From AP-15 sp963846635 (GTDB lineage: Bacteria; Pseudomonadota; Alphaproteobacteria; ATCC43930; CGMCC-115725), in assembly GCA_963846635.1 (NCBI GenBank), contig CAWJXM010000054.1, forward strand, positions 124,001 through 188,000: DNA of 64,000 bases, read 5' to 3'. Position numbers and translations under genes: made by a program. Position 1 is the first letter of the stretch. Every line of letters begins with the position of its first letter. The notes beneath the pieces were generated by a model. The model saw only the letters and a program-made list of their open reading frames with translations. It did no database searches and was not told the origin of the DNA. Positions 1-8,792 of the stretch are shown here, piece after piece.

Positions 1-2511
1 GCCCACGCCATGGCCAATGCCGCCGGCGACAAAGGCGAGCGCGGCGAGAAGAAACCGTCGCAGCAGGGCCAGGCGGGATTGCGCCTGCAGCACGCGCTGC
101 ACGACGCGCGCATCCTCTACGTCTCGGCGACCGGCGCTACCACGGTGCAGAACCTCGCCTATGCGGCAAGGCTCGGTCTGTGGGGCACCGGTGATTTTCC
201 GTTTGCGACCCGCGCCGATTTTGTCGCGGCGATGGAAAAGGGCGGGGTCGCCGCCATGGAAGTGCTGGCGCGCGATCTCAAGGCGCTCGGCCTCTATGCC
301 GCCCGCTCATTGTCGTTCGAGGGCATCGAATACGAGATCGTCGAGCATCAATTGACATCCGAGCAGATCCGCATCTACGACGCCTATGCCGACGCCTTCC
401 AGATCATTCACAAGAACCTGAAGGCGGCGCTCGAGGCCGCCAATATCACCGGCAGCGGCGGCGATACCTACAACCGCAATGCCAAGGCCGCCGCCCTCTC
501 GGCGTTTGAGTCCAACAAGCAGCGCTTCTTCAATCATCTGCTGACGGCGATGAAATGCCCGACCCTGATCGCGTCGATCGCGCGCGATCTCGAGGCCGGG
601 CATGCCTGCGTATTGCAAGTGGTGTCGACCAACGAAGCCCTGCTCGACCGCAGGCTGGCTGAAATCCCCTCCTCCGAATGGGCCGATCTGTCGCTCGACA
701 TCACGCCGCGCGAGTACGTCCTCGACTATCTGAGCCATTCCTTCCCGACCCAGCTGTTCGAGCTCTACACCGACGACGAGGACAATCTTCAGTCACGCCC
801 GGCGTACGACGCCGATGGCAATCCGTTGATCTCGCGGGATGCGGTCGAACGCCGCGACCGGATGATCGAGCATCTGGCGTCATTGCCGCCGGTGCAGGGC
901 GCGCTCGACCAGATCCTGCACCGCTTCGGCACCGATCTGGTCGCTGAGGTCACCGGCCGTTCACGCCGCATCGTCAAACGCGGCGACCGCTTGTGCGTCG
1001 AAAGCCGTCCCGCCTCGGCCAATTTCGCCGAGACCGCCGCCTTTATGGATGACGACAAGCGCATCCTGGTCTTCTCCGACGCCGGCGGCACCGGGCGCAG
1101 CTACCACGCCGACCTTGCCTGCAAGAACCAGCGCCAGCGCATCCACTATCTGCTGGAGCCGGGCTGGCGCGCCGATGCGGCGATCCAGGGATTGGGGCGC
1201 TCCAATCGCACCAACCAGAAACAGCCGCCGGTGTTTCGCCCGGTCGCAACCGACGTCAAGGGCGAGAAGCGCTTTCTGTCAACGATCGCGCGGCGTCTCG
1301 ACACCCTCGGCGCTATCACCCGCGGCCAGCGCCAGACCGGCGGGCAAGGCCTGTTCCGTCCCGACGACAATCTCGAAAGCCCCTACGCCAAGGCGGCGCT
1401 GCGCCAGTTCTACCAGCTGCTGCAAGCCGGGAAGATCGAGGGCTGCTCACTGAGCGAGTTTCAGGAGACGACCGGCCTCGATCTCTGCGACCAGGACGGC
1501 TCCCTGCGCGAAGAATTGCCACCGATTACGCAATTCCTCAATCGCGTGCTGGCGCTCCGTATCGTGATGCAGAACCTGCTCTTTGCCGCGTTCGAGCAAT
1601 TGCTCGAGGCGCGCATCGAGGCCGCCATCGTATCCGGCACCTACGATCTTGGCGTCGAAACTCTAACCGCCGAAAGCTTTAGCATCACCGAGCGTCGCAC
1701 GGTCTGCACCTATGCCGCCACCGGCTCCGAAACCCGCTGCTACCGTGTGCTGCGCAAGGACCGCAACCGGCCATTGCCGCTAGCCGATGCGCTCGCATTG
1801 CGCGCCCAGGGCGGCCGGCTGCTGATCAACGGGCGCACCCGGCACGCGGCGGTGCAGATGCACGCGCCCAGCCTGATGGACGACAACGGCCGGGTTGAAA
1901 TCCGCACCCGCCTGATCCGGCCGATGAGCCGCGAGACGATCAGCGTCGAGCGCTTCGAGCACTCGCACTGGCGCAAAGCGTCTCGCGACGAATTCTCCGA
2001 GTTGTGGGACGCCGAATGCGCTTCGGTCCCGGAATTCACCGAGAGCAGCTTTCACATCATCACCGGCCTCCTGCTGCCGGTCTGGGACCGGCTGCCGGCC
2101 GAGAATATGCGCGTCTACCGCTTCGAGACCGATGACGGCGAACGTGTGATCGGCCGCCTCGTCACCCCCGAGGCGCTGGCGGTTTTCTATCAGGCGCTTG
2201 GCGCCGACAGTGCGCCACGCCTGTCACCGGATGAAGCGTGGAACGCCGTCCTAGATCGCGGAGCGACGCTCGATCTTGCCGGCGATCTGCAAATCCGCCG
2301 CTCGCTCGTCATGCAGGCGCATCGTGTCGAGCTTACCGGCTATGCCGACGGCGCGGTGCCGCAACTGAAGGCGCTCGGCCTCACCTCGGAGATCATCGCC
2401 TGGCGGCTGCGGCTCTTCGTGCCAACGGCGCCGGACCGCGGCCCGGCGATCCTCGGCGCCCTCCTCGAGCGCCATCCGCTGCTGCGCGCCAATGCCCGCG
2501 CTGCCGCGTAA
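1..2511 (+). CDS. Strawberry-notch-type helicase protein, C-terminal part
   Basis: The frame is open from the first base (AHAMANAAGD), so the gene starts upstream; 836 residues are visible. It matches the C-terminal half of strawberry-notch (SBNO) helicase-like proteins carried by large alphaproteobacterial plasmids and ICEs, usually behind an N-terminal methyltransferase/SF2 helicase part. Visible signatures are ILYVSATGATTVQNLAYAAR near residue 37, LGLWGTGDFPF, and the late SF2 motifs FSDAGGTGRSYHADL and QGLGRSNRTNQKQPP around residues 355-405. Walker A/B must lie outside the window, so ATPase integrity cannot be judged. The role is not established; DNA transfer or plasmid maintenance is inferred from its usual company. 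The toprim gene follows after 14 bp, probably in the same operon. Confidence 0.85.
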   Translation, partial: AHAMANAAGDKGERGEKKPSQQGQAGLRLQHALHDARILYVSATGATTVQNLAYAARLGLWGTGDFPFATRADFVAAMEKGGVAAMEVLARDLKALGLYAARSLSFEGIEYEIVEHQLTSEQIRIYDAYADAFQIIHKNLKAALEAANITGSGGDTYNRNAKAAALSAFESNKQRFFNHLLTAMKCPTLIASIARDLEAGHACVLQVVSTNEALLDRRLAEIPSSEWADLSLDITPREYVLDYLSHSFPTQLFELYTDDEDNLQSRPAYDADGNPLISRDAVERRDRMIEHLASLPPVQGALDQILHRFGTDLVAEVTGRSRRIVKRGDRLCVESRPASANFAETAAFMDDDKRILVFSDAGGTGRSYHADLACKNQRQRIHYLLEPGWRADAAIQGLGRSNRTNQKQPPVFRPVATDVKGEKRFLSTIARRLDTLGAITRGQRQTGGQGLFRPDDNLESPYAKAALRQFYQLLQAGKIEGCSLSEFQETTGLDLCDQDGSLREELPPITQFLNRVLALRIVMQNLLFAAFEQLLEARIEAAIVSGTYDLGVETLTAESFSITERRTVCTYAATGSETRCYRVLRKDRNRPLPLADALALRAQGGRLLINGRTRHAAVQMHAPSLMDDNGRVEIRTRLIRPMSRETISVERFEHSHWRKASRDEFSELWDAECASVPEFTESSFHIITGLLLPVWDRLPAENMRVYRFETDDGERVIGRLVTPEALAVFYQALGADSAPRLSPDEAWNAVLDRGATLDLAGDLQIRRSLVMQAHRVELTGYADGAVPQLKALGLTSEIIAWRLRLFVPTAPDRGPAILGALLERHPLLRANARAAA

Positions 2512-2525
2512 GCCGGACATGCGCC

Positions 2526-3569
2526 GTGATCAGCCACGCTGGCGATCTGGCGCGCCGCCTCGCGCGCGATGCCGAGGCCGTGTGCCGCTACTACCTCTCC
2601 AAAGGGCGCCGTTCGGGCCGTTACTGGATCGTCGGCGACGTTCAGAACACGCCCGGCCGCAGCCTTTATGTCCGCCTCGCCGGTCCCGATTACGGCCCGG
2701 GCGCCGCCGGGCATTGGCACGATGCCGCAACGCTCGAGTACGGCGATCTGCTCGATCTGATCCGCCTCAACCGCGATCTGCCCCAGCTCACCGAAGCCAT
2801 GGACGAGGCTCGCCTGTTTCTCTCCTTGCCGCGTCCGGTGATCCCATCGCCGGCGCACCCGAGCCACGCATCGCCTGCTCGCGGCGGATCCTCAGGAGCC
2901 GCTCGCCGCCTGTTTCATGCCGGCCGCCCGGTGCCCGGCACCCCGGCCGAGGCCTATCTGCGCGCCCGCGGCATCACCGCAAGGCTCGACTGGCCGGCTC
3001 TGCGCTTTCACCCGTCGGTCTACTACCGTGCCGATGAGAATGCCGAGCTCGAGCTCTGGCCGGCGCTGCTCGCCGCCGTCACCGCGTGTGATGGCACGAT
3101 CAGCGGCGTTCAGCGCACCTGGCTCGACCGCGATCGGCCCGCCAAGGCGCCGCTGCCCGATCCGCGCCGCGCCATGGGCTGTCTGCTCGACAACGGCGTG
3201 CGCTTTGGCAAAGCAGCCGATATCGTTGCCGCCGGCGAAGGCATCGAGACGATGCTAGCACTTAAATCGGTGCTGCCCGATCTGCCGATGATCGCCGGCC
3301 TGTCGGCCAACCATCTCGCCGCCCTCGACCTGCCCTCGTCCTTGCGCCGGCTCTATATCGCCCGCGATAACGACGCGGCTGGCCGCAGGGCCGCCGAACG
3401 GCTGCACGAACGTCATCGCAACATCGACGTCCGCGAACTCGTGCCGGCGCATGCCGACTTCAATCTCGATCTCTGCCGCCTTGGCCACGACGGTTTGCGC
3501 GCGCGGCTCACTGATCAGCTCGATCCGTCCGATCTCCGGTTTTTGGTCAATCCCGATCTGAAGGCCTGA
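2526..3569 (+). CDS. Toprim domain-containing protein (primase-like)
   Basis: 347 residues from a GTG start 14 bp after the helicase stop; the frame is open further upstream but that part overlaps the helicase and reads as shadow. The N-terminal part (GDLARRLARDAEAVCRYYL) is of the DUF7146 type seen in plasmid and phage primases. The C-terminal toprim fold carries the conserved acidic residues GEGIET (about residue 239) and ARDNDAAGRRAA (about 278, the DxD motif). Such proteins act on nucleic acids as primases or nucleases; no zinc finger or helicase part is present, so it may serve as an accessory primase. Co-transcription with the helicase is likely. Confidence 0.8.
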   Translation: MISHAGDLARRLARDAEAVCRYYLSKGRRSGRYWIVGDVQNTPGRSLYVRLAGPDYGPGAAGHWHDAATLEYGDLLDLIRLNRDLPQLTEAMDEARLFLSLPRPVIPSPAHPSHASPARGGSSGAARRLFHAGRPVPGTPAEAYLRARGITARLDWPALRFHPSVYYRADENAELELWPALLAAVTACDGTISGVQRTWLDRDRPAKAPLPDPRRAMGCLLDNGVRFGKAADIVAAGEGIETMLALKSVLPDLPMIAGLSANHLAALDLPSSLRRLYIARDNDAAGRRAAERLHERHRNIDVRELVPAHADFNLDLCRLGHDGLRARLTDQLDPSDLRFLVNPDLKA

Positions 3570-3713
3570 GCTGGTATCTTTCGGTGCCGCGCCAGAAAGG
3601 GGATGGAATGTCGATGCGGCGGCGGACAGTGCCTTGGCCGGAAAGGGCCGCGCAGGCGGCCTTCATAGGCGGCGACGAGCGCGGCCGATCCTCCGGCCAG
3701 AAAGGCACCGGCC

Positions 3714-3956
3714 ATGTCACGCACAAACGACACCATCCCCTTCTCCGACGACGCCGACACCGAAATCCACGCCGCCTCACCGACGGCGCATCTGCTCGAG
3801 GAACCGGCCCTGTGCAGCCATCGCCCCGGCCAGGACGAGCTCTTTGCTCCAAATTATGGTACAAAAGCCGGGCAGGACATTGTTAACGCCGGAGGATGCC
3901 TCGCCCGTACCCTCGCGGAGCTGCTCGTTCTGCTGGAGCTTATGAAAGGCTGCTGA
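3714..3956 (+). pseudogene. Truncated duplicate of the DUF2493 gene 5' end
   Basis: 80 residues. The first ~43 residues (MSRTNDTIPFSDDADTEIHA, then a segment ending in CSHRPGQDE) are a clear homologue of the N-terminus of the intact DUF2493 protein at 7500 (MSRTDTLSFCDNESDTEFHS, then CGHRPLQDE). After that the homology stops and an unrelated short tail follows. The SLOG/DUF2493 body is missing. Its TGA overlaps the ATG of the next gene (TGATG at 3954-3958), so the fragment may still be translated and couple translation of its neighbour. A ribosome site GAAAGG lies 9 bp before the start. Either decayed duplicate or a domesticated leader ORF. Confidence 0.6.
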
Positions 3957-4366
3957 TGTCCGATCCCTATATTCTTCTCACCGCGTCTGAGATCGGAATC
4001 AATGAATTCACTGGATTCCTTACCCAGACCGGCGCTTTTCTCGACCCCGATCATGCTGACGAAGGCAGAGTGTCCCGGGGTCACTTCCATGTCTGGATTT
4101 ACCTCAATTCGGAAAGCCATGACGATATCGATGCCGATATCAGTGAGCAGCTTGCCGCTAAGCTGGGTGGATTGCCCAAAAGCAGCCTCGTCCTTGAACT
4201 CAGCCGCACCCACAGAGCGGACAAGTTGGCAATCGAGGTAGCAATCGCCTTTATGAAACAGTGGACGGCTGTCCTATGGGATACTAATGCTCAAATCCTT
4301 GATCTGCGGGATTTGCGCCAGCTGCAAAGCGAAGGCAAAGGTATCCCGCAACCCGAGAGGACTTAG
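3956..4366 (+). CDS. Hypothetical protein, 136 aa
   Basis: Start chosen at the ATG overlapping the stop of the upstream ORF, preceded by GAAAGG. The product (MSDPYILLTASEIGINEF start) is acidic and mostly alpha/beta in appearance, with no signal peptide or membrane segment. I do not recognise a family. The position after a truncated DUF2493 fragment suggests insertion or recombination at about 3845. Base usage is slightly lower in GC than the flanking helicase gene. Confidence 0.6.
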   Translation: MSDPYILLTASEIGINEFTGFLTQTGAFLDPDHADEGRVSRGHFHVWIYLNSESHDDIDADISEQLAAKLGGLPKSSLVLELSRTHRADKLAIEVAIAFMKQWTAVLWDTNAQILDLRDLRQLQSEGKGIPQPERT

Positions 4367-5402
4367 CTCTATCTCTCGCCGCTGCATCCGTGCGCGTGGC
4401 AGCGGTTATACTCCAGCCCATCCTGGAGAGAAACGTAAACCCCGTCAAATCCTCGACCTTTTATAACAGCGTAGCTGATCGACCGGCGCGATTGCCGCTG
4501 ATCAGTGTCTTTCCCAAGCTGCGGGTGGCTCCTCCGTTCGGCACCTCGCAGACGGGCTGGACATCCACATCCTCTCTTTCCGGCCGCTGATCTTGAGGCT
4601 GGGTTTCGCCGCTGTGTTCACAGCTCACTCCTCCCCCCCTCCCCCTGGCGGTTCTCCTGAAAGGAGAGGCGCTGCGCGCTGCGCCGGCGCCCCGTCGTCA
4701 TCTCGCGGCAGGGCACCCCTAACGATCCGAGGTGGTGGTGACCCGAGGCAGGCATGGCTTCTACGCCGTCCCAGAGAATGGGCCCGTCGCCCGGAGCGTC
4801 GTCGCCGATGCGCATCACTGCATCATGGTTCAGGCCCACCTGAGGCCTACCGAATACAAGTGTGTTGGGCGCCCTGCTCTGTTGACGACCTTCCCTCGGA
4901 TCATCTGACCCGTTTCGCCGCATCCACTGCCCGCCGACAACAAATCGATAGCGCGAGGCCTCACCGATCCGCGCCGCGACCCGCAGTAATCCTTGGCATT
5001 GCGATTTTAGGCAGCCGCCGGAAGGAAGAGGGAGACTGCCAACTCGGCCGCGTAGTTGGCAGGTTCCGCAGTCCGAGGCCAATCAATCACCGACTCCTAA
5101 ATCTGGCATGCACCATGCCCAGCAAACAACTTGGCTAGGATAGTATTCGCAACCCAATCGAAATCGTTGTCGGGCGAAAAAAGCACCTTCGCCCGCTGGA
5201 CCCGGCTTGGGCTGTGGCGGCGCTTGGGCCAGCGTCTGGCCCGCGACTGGCGCTTGGCCTGTGGCGACGAGGTCCTGCCCTCGGCGGTGGTGGCCGACAG
5301 CGGTCGGTCATCTGGCCGCGCGCTCGGCTGGCTTTCTTTTCAGTTTCTACCGCCCAAAACAAAAGGGTACGATCAGCCAGGGCCAAAAGTCGGCCGTACT
5401 AA
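4367..5402. other. About 1 kb without a supported gene
   Basis: Several overlapping open frames exist here on both strands, but none has a convincing ribosome site, protein-like composition or recognisable family. The proline/arginine-rich translations look like high-GC shadows. It separates the toprim/DUF2493 region from the first partition cassette. Confidence 0.5.
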
Positions 5403-5443
5403 TTTCCGACAAGTGAGATATCCCACAATCCCACATGTGAGAT
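5403..5443. repeat. Palindromic iterons, distal side of partition cassette 1
   Basis: Two copies of a 14-bp near-palindrome, TCCGACAAGTGAGA (5405-5418) and TCCCACATGTGAGA (5429-5442), with a partial TCCCACAAT between them. The same word (TCCCACAAGTGGGA) is repeated three times on the other side of the parA/RHH operon at 6439-6495. Likely binding sites for the small RHH protein, acting as centromere or operator; this role is inferred from ParG-type systems. Confidence 0.6.
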
Positions 5444-5450
5444 TGTAGGA

Positions 5451-5744
5451 TCAATCGTCACGGATCTGCGGCGCGTTATATTTGGCGAACAAGTCGTTAA
5501 GGGCTTCGGCGAAAAGTTGCTGCTTGTTCTTGCCGGTGGCGGCCTGCACCAGCAACATACTGCGATTGTAGGCGGCGTCGAGCCAGACCGAGATATTCTT
5601 CTTACCCGTGCGGTCTGCCTTCCGTAACCCCCGTTCCGGCGACGGGCCGGCCGGCACAACGTGGGCGCTCTCGGGATCTTCGTTCAACGAATGGCCGCTA
5701 CCCTGTTTCAAGGCCTGCTGCAGTATGTTTGTCTTACTTTTCAT
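5451..5744 (-). CDS. Small partition partner of ParA (ParG-like), 97 aa
   Basis: Downstream of parA with a 4-bp ATGA overlap, so translationally coupled. The basic, disordered N-terminal half is followed by a short region, KKNISVWLDAAYNRSMLLVQ, that fits the beta-strand and first helix of a ribbon-helix-helix DNA-binding fold. Size and position are those of the centromere-binding partners in type Ib partition systems. Its probable sites are the TCCCACAAGTGGGA palindromes that flank the operon. Family membership is inferred from organisation rather than from a firm motif. Confidence 0.65.
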   Translation of the reverse strand: MKSKTNILQQALKQGSGHSLNEDPESAHVVPAGPSPERGLRKADRTGKKNISVWLDAAYNRSMLLVQAATGKNKQQLFAEALNDLFAKYNAPQIRDD

Positions 5745-6415
5745 CTCCGGGCCTCCTGCAGGATAGGTGCAGCTACAGGGCGCGTCTGTGCCTTGGCTGT
5801 TTTATCGACAAAGGCGAATAGAGCATTCAGCTCGACAGCAGCCTTGCCATGCGGCTGGAGTTCCTGCGGCGCCTGCCCGCTCGCTGGTGCTTCCGCAAAG
5901 GCTACGCGATGCGACAGGTGAACCGGGCTCACAGGCAGTCCGAAGGCGTTACCGATCATTTCCCGCTGTTCGGCCGGGCTGCGGGTCGCGCTCGGATGAA
6001 TGCCGTTTAAGACGACATAGGTGGGCGGGCTGCCGGCCAGGCGAACCGCATCGCGGACAGCGGCAAGCGTCTCGAGTTCAAAGATTTGTGGCCGCACCAG
6101 AATCAACACCAGGTCGGCAACGCGGGCGGCCTCCACCGCCGCCGTGTCGGATTTTCCCGGCGTGTCGATGAACACAAATTCGGCCCCTGCTCCTTCGGCG
6201 CTTTTAAGGGTCTGGCGCAGCCGCCCGAGCTGGATAGACTCAACGGCCGGCTCCTCAGCCTCTCTGCGGTCCTTCCAGTTGGTTGCATTGGTTTGCGGAT
6301 CGAGATCGAGAACAGCGGTCCTGAATCCCGCGCGTACGGCTGATACGGCTAAACCAAGCGCGGTTGTGGTTTTTCCAGTCCCGCCTTTTTGCCCAAGGAG
6401 GGCGATTACTCTCAT
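5741..6415 (-). CDS. parA: ParA-family partition ATPase (first copy)
   Basis: 224 residues from the ATG at 6415, preceded by GAGGGGGAAG; an in-frame ATG further upstream (6463) lies inside the iterons and is less likely. Deviant Walker A GQKGGTGKTTTALGLA at about residues 8-23, LDLDPQ (Walker A' region) near 37, FIDTPG (Walker B) near 80. No N-terminal HTH, so type Ib: the DNA-binding function should sit in the small protein encoded downstream. It would drive plasmid segregation together with that protein and the flanking iterons. A second, unrelated-site ParA cassette is at 18303. Confidence 0.85.
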   Translation of the reverse strand: MRVIALLGQKGGTGKTTTALGLAVSAVRAGFRTAVLDLDPQTNATNWKDRREAEEPAVESIQLGRLRQTLKSAEGAGAEFVFIDTPGKSDTAAVEAARVADLVLILVRPQIFELETLAAVRDAVRLAGSPPTYVVLNGIHPSATRSPAEQREMIGNAFGLPVSPVHLSHRVAFAEAPASGQAPQELQPHGKAAVELNALFAFVDKTAKAQTRPVAAPILQEARR

Positions 6416-6438
6416 CACGCTCAATGCTTCCCCCTCAT

Positions 6439-6495
6439 TTCCCACAAGTGGAATTTCCCACAAGTGGGATTATCTAACTTCCTCACAAGTGGGAT
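6439..6495. promoter_or_regulatory. Iteron operator upstream of parA (cassette 1)
   Basis: Three copies of the palindromic word TCCCACAAGTGGGA or one-base variants (6439-6452, 6455-6468, 6481-6494). They sit directly before the parA ribosome site, where an autoregulatory operator/centromere is expected in type Ib par loci. Confidence 0.65.
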
Positions 6496-6502
6496 TATCC
6501 AA

Positions 6503-6975
6503 CGTAGAAGTCAGGAGCCGCGCACGCGGTCGAATGCGATTTGTCGTTTGGACCCAATGTCACAATCGGGCCAGAGCCAGCAGCTGTACACCAAGGCGAC
6601 GCGACAACTGAAATTGAAGCGATTGCCATGTGGAACCGCCGCCGCTTGTCCCGCTGATCCCAGACTGGCGCCTCATGCCTTTGCCGGATACGGCATCGCC
6701 ATCGGCAAACCTGCATAGCGACCGGGCGATAACGATAAGCATTGCCAGGCAAATGCCATGCGCAGACTGGGGGCTGAGGTTTATTCCGTCCGGGGCACGC
6801 GGCGTGCGCCGGACCGCATCGTTCGAGGTATTTTTGACAGCGCCGCGTATCAGTGGCAGATCTACCATCATGCCAAGATCAATCACCGTTCAGCAATATA
6901 TCGAGGAGGTACGCGCCGCCTATCGAACGGCACCACCCCGCAGGATTTCCCCGTGCCCTGCCCGTAACGGCAGCT
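6503..6975. other. Region without a supported gene
   Basis: No frame has both a ribosome site and protein-like composition. Nothing recognised. Confidence 0.4.
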
Positions 6976-7296
6976 TCACTTGCGAACCAGATATCCCACC
7001 AGACCGGCGGCTCCTGCCGACAACACCGATAGGGCCCATTTCTTTTCATCGACTTGTGCGGCGGGATTGATTGCGGTGTTAAAGGCCAGCCAGTAAATCA
7101 CGCAGACGAAAACGGCAGCAAGGGAATGGTGCTGCCGGCGGCTACTCCAAATCGGATGGAGCGCCGTGCGGCTGGCATTCCGCATGGGATCTGCCGCAAG
7201 CCCAGCGTTACGCGAACCGGTCCGGCGTATCCCGGCCGCCACCACTGGCGGCTCGTTGTCAAAAGTAGCGTCTCGTCGGTCTTTCCAGTGTGTCAT
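6976..7296 (-). CDS. Possible small membrane protein, up to 106 aa
   Basis: The C-terminal half looks real: two hydrophobic segments, AAVFVCVIYWLAFNTAI and WALSVLSAGAAGLVGYLV, separated by a polar loop NPAAQVDEKK and ending in RK. The N-terminal ~50 residues look non-coding, so the true start may be internal. No family recognised. Convergent with nothing nearby; the upstream region is the palindromic element at 7291. Confidence 0.35.
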   Translation of the reverse strand: MTHWKDRRDATFDNEPPVVAAGIRRTGSRNAGLAADPMRNASRTALHPIWSSRRQHHSLAAVFVCVIYWLAFNTAINPAAQVDEKKWALSVLSAGAAGLVGYLVRK

Positions 7297-7462
7297 GCCG
7301 TCCGGCCCGCCTCAAGGATGCGCGGTTACCCCCAATTTTGCCGGGCGCAGAGAGCGCGCTGGCGCGCGCAAGTTTTTTTACGCCCAACAAAATCGGCTCC
7401 CCCGCGCCCCGCTGCGCGGCGCCTGCCGGCGTCCTTGACCCGGGCCGGCCCGGCATGACGGC
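7291..7462. repeat. About 170-bp imperfect palindrome (MITE-like)
   Basis: The left end GTCATGCCGTCCGGCCCG, then CTCAAGGATGC, recurs inverted at the right end (read on the minus strand GTCATGCCGGGCCGGCCCG, then GTCAAGGACGC). Further inside, ATTTTGCCGGGCG (7337-7349) faces CGCCCAACAAAAT (7381-7393). The whole stretch could fold as one long hairpin. No protein is encoded. It lies just before the ribosome site of the DUF2493 gene. Confidence 0.55.
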
Positions 7463-7499
7463 CGAAGACCTTCCTTCAACACTCACAAGGAGGTCTTCC

Positions 7500-8471
7500 A
7501 TGTCCCGTACCGATACGCTCAGCTTCTGCGACAACGAAAGCGATACCGAATTCCATTCCGCTTCGGCCACCGCGCATCTGCTCGACGAGCTTCAGCTGTG
7601 CGGCCATCGTCCCCTTCAGGACGAACCGGATCCGCGCCCGTTGCCCGAGGCTGGCGACGTTCAGGGACAGATCAATGCCGCGGTCGAAGCCTTGAGCGCG
7701 ATGCTAACCGGCACCCGCCTCGAGGACGATCTCGCCGATCTGCTGTGGTCGTTCGTCAACCTGTTCCACCGCAAGGTCGAGCGTGTCGAGCGCGAGCTCG
7801 ATCTCAACGAGCAGGCGCAGCGCAAGGCGCAAGCCGAGCAGGACGGCTCCGAAGTCAAGTCGGTCGAGCTCGAGCGCCTGACCGCCCAGGGCTTGAGCCT
7901 GATCGAGCGGCGCAACGCCTTCGAGTTCATGCGCGACCACGCGGTCGAACTGTTCGAAGTCGAAACCGGATCAGCCTGGCGCCCGCGCGCCGGATCGATG
8001 ATCAATCACCGGGCGCTGACCTCGGCGATGATCGACAGCCGCGAGTTCATCGCGGCGCGCAAGCGGGCTGATACCCAGCTGCTGGCTCCGGCCGGAACAC
8101 GCATCGCCTTCACCGGCGGCACCGACTGCAACGACGTCGACGCGATCTGGGCAGCGCTCGACAAGGTCCGCGCCAAGCATGCCGATATGGTGCTGCTGCA
8201 CGGCGGCAGCCCCAAGGGCGCCGAGCGCATCGCTGCCTGCTGGGCCGACAATCGCAAAGTTCCACAGGTCGTCTTCAAGCCTGACTGGAACCGCGACCGC
8301 AACGCGGCGCCCTTCAAGCGCAACGACCGCATGCTCGAAGCGCTGCCGGTCGGCGTCGTCGTGTTCCCAGGCTCCGGCATCTCCGCCAACCTGGCCGACA
8401 AGGCGAAGAAATTAGGCATCCCGAGCTGGCGTTTTGATAAGCCAGCCAAGACCGGGAACGGCGCCGCTTAG
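7500..8471 (+). CDS. DUF2493 (YspA/SLOG-like) domain protein
   Basis: 323 residues. The start is set by AAGGAGG 8 bp before the ATG; an upstream open frame (from 7290) runs through the palindromic element. The N-terminal ~190 residues are largely helical (DLLWSFVNLFHRKVERVERE). The C-terminal part is the Rossmann-like DUF2493/SLOG fold: RIAFTGGTDCNDVDAIWAAL, then VLLHGGSPKGAERIAACWA, then FKPDW, and VVFPGSGISANLADKAKKLG. SLOG proteins are thought to bind nucleotides or nucleotide-derived ligands; no specific role is known for this plasmid type. A broken duplicate of its 5' end lies at 3714. Confidence 0.8.
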   Translation: MSRTDTLSFCDNESDTEFHSASATAHLLDELQLCGHRPLQDEPDPRPLPEAGDVQGQINAAVEALSAMLTGTRLEDDLADLLWSFVNLFHRKVERVERELDLNEQAQRKAQAEQDGSEVKSVELERLTAQGLSLIERRNAFEFMRDHAVELFEVETGSAWRPRAGSMINHRALTSAMIDSREFIAARKRADTQLLAPAGTRIAFTGGTDCNDVDAIWAALDKVRAKHADMVLLHGGSPKGAERIAACWADNRKVPQVVFKPDWNRDRNAAPFKRNDRMLEALPVGVVVFPGSGISANLADKAKKLGIPSWRFDKPAKTGNGAA

Positions 8472-8496
8472 GCGCCTTCCCCCGATCCCAAGATCG

Positions 8497-8529
8497 CTCC
8501 GCCGCTCTCACCGGGCGGCGGAGTTTTTT
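8497..8529 (+). terminator. Rho-independent terminator after the DUF2493 gene
   Basis: Perfect 9-bp stem CTCCGCCGC/GCGGCGGAG (8497-8505 with 8515-8523) followed by TTTTTT, 25 bp downstream of the DUF2493 stop. Confidence 0.85.
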
Positions 8530-8792
8530 GTCGCCGGCCGAAGGTGCGCCGTAACCGTGGGGACAGCACCACGCAGCCGATCCCAAATCGATCTGCGGCT
8601 CAGCTTAATATCCGATAGTCGAATTCAGGAACCGGCCCTGCAGCAATGGCTTGAGCAAGGATAACAAGGAATAAATCCGGCATTCTGTGAATGTAATGTC
8701 CTGATTTTCGCCGTATGTTTCTGGCGTTTTGACAAAAGTGAGTGGATGCGCAAAGAAAATATGCAAACAAACCATCATGAAGAGAGGACATC
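8530..8792. other. Leader of the first ssb gene
   Basis: No gene seen. The last part is AT-richer (GAAAATATGCAAAC) and ends in the ssb ribosome site GAGAGGA; a promoter is expected here but none is certain. Confidence 0.4.

Noticed and set aside
4593..5138. 181-codon plus-strand frame
   Set aside because: Pro/Arg/Ser-rich composition, no ribosome site, no recognisable family; left as unassigned DNA.
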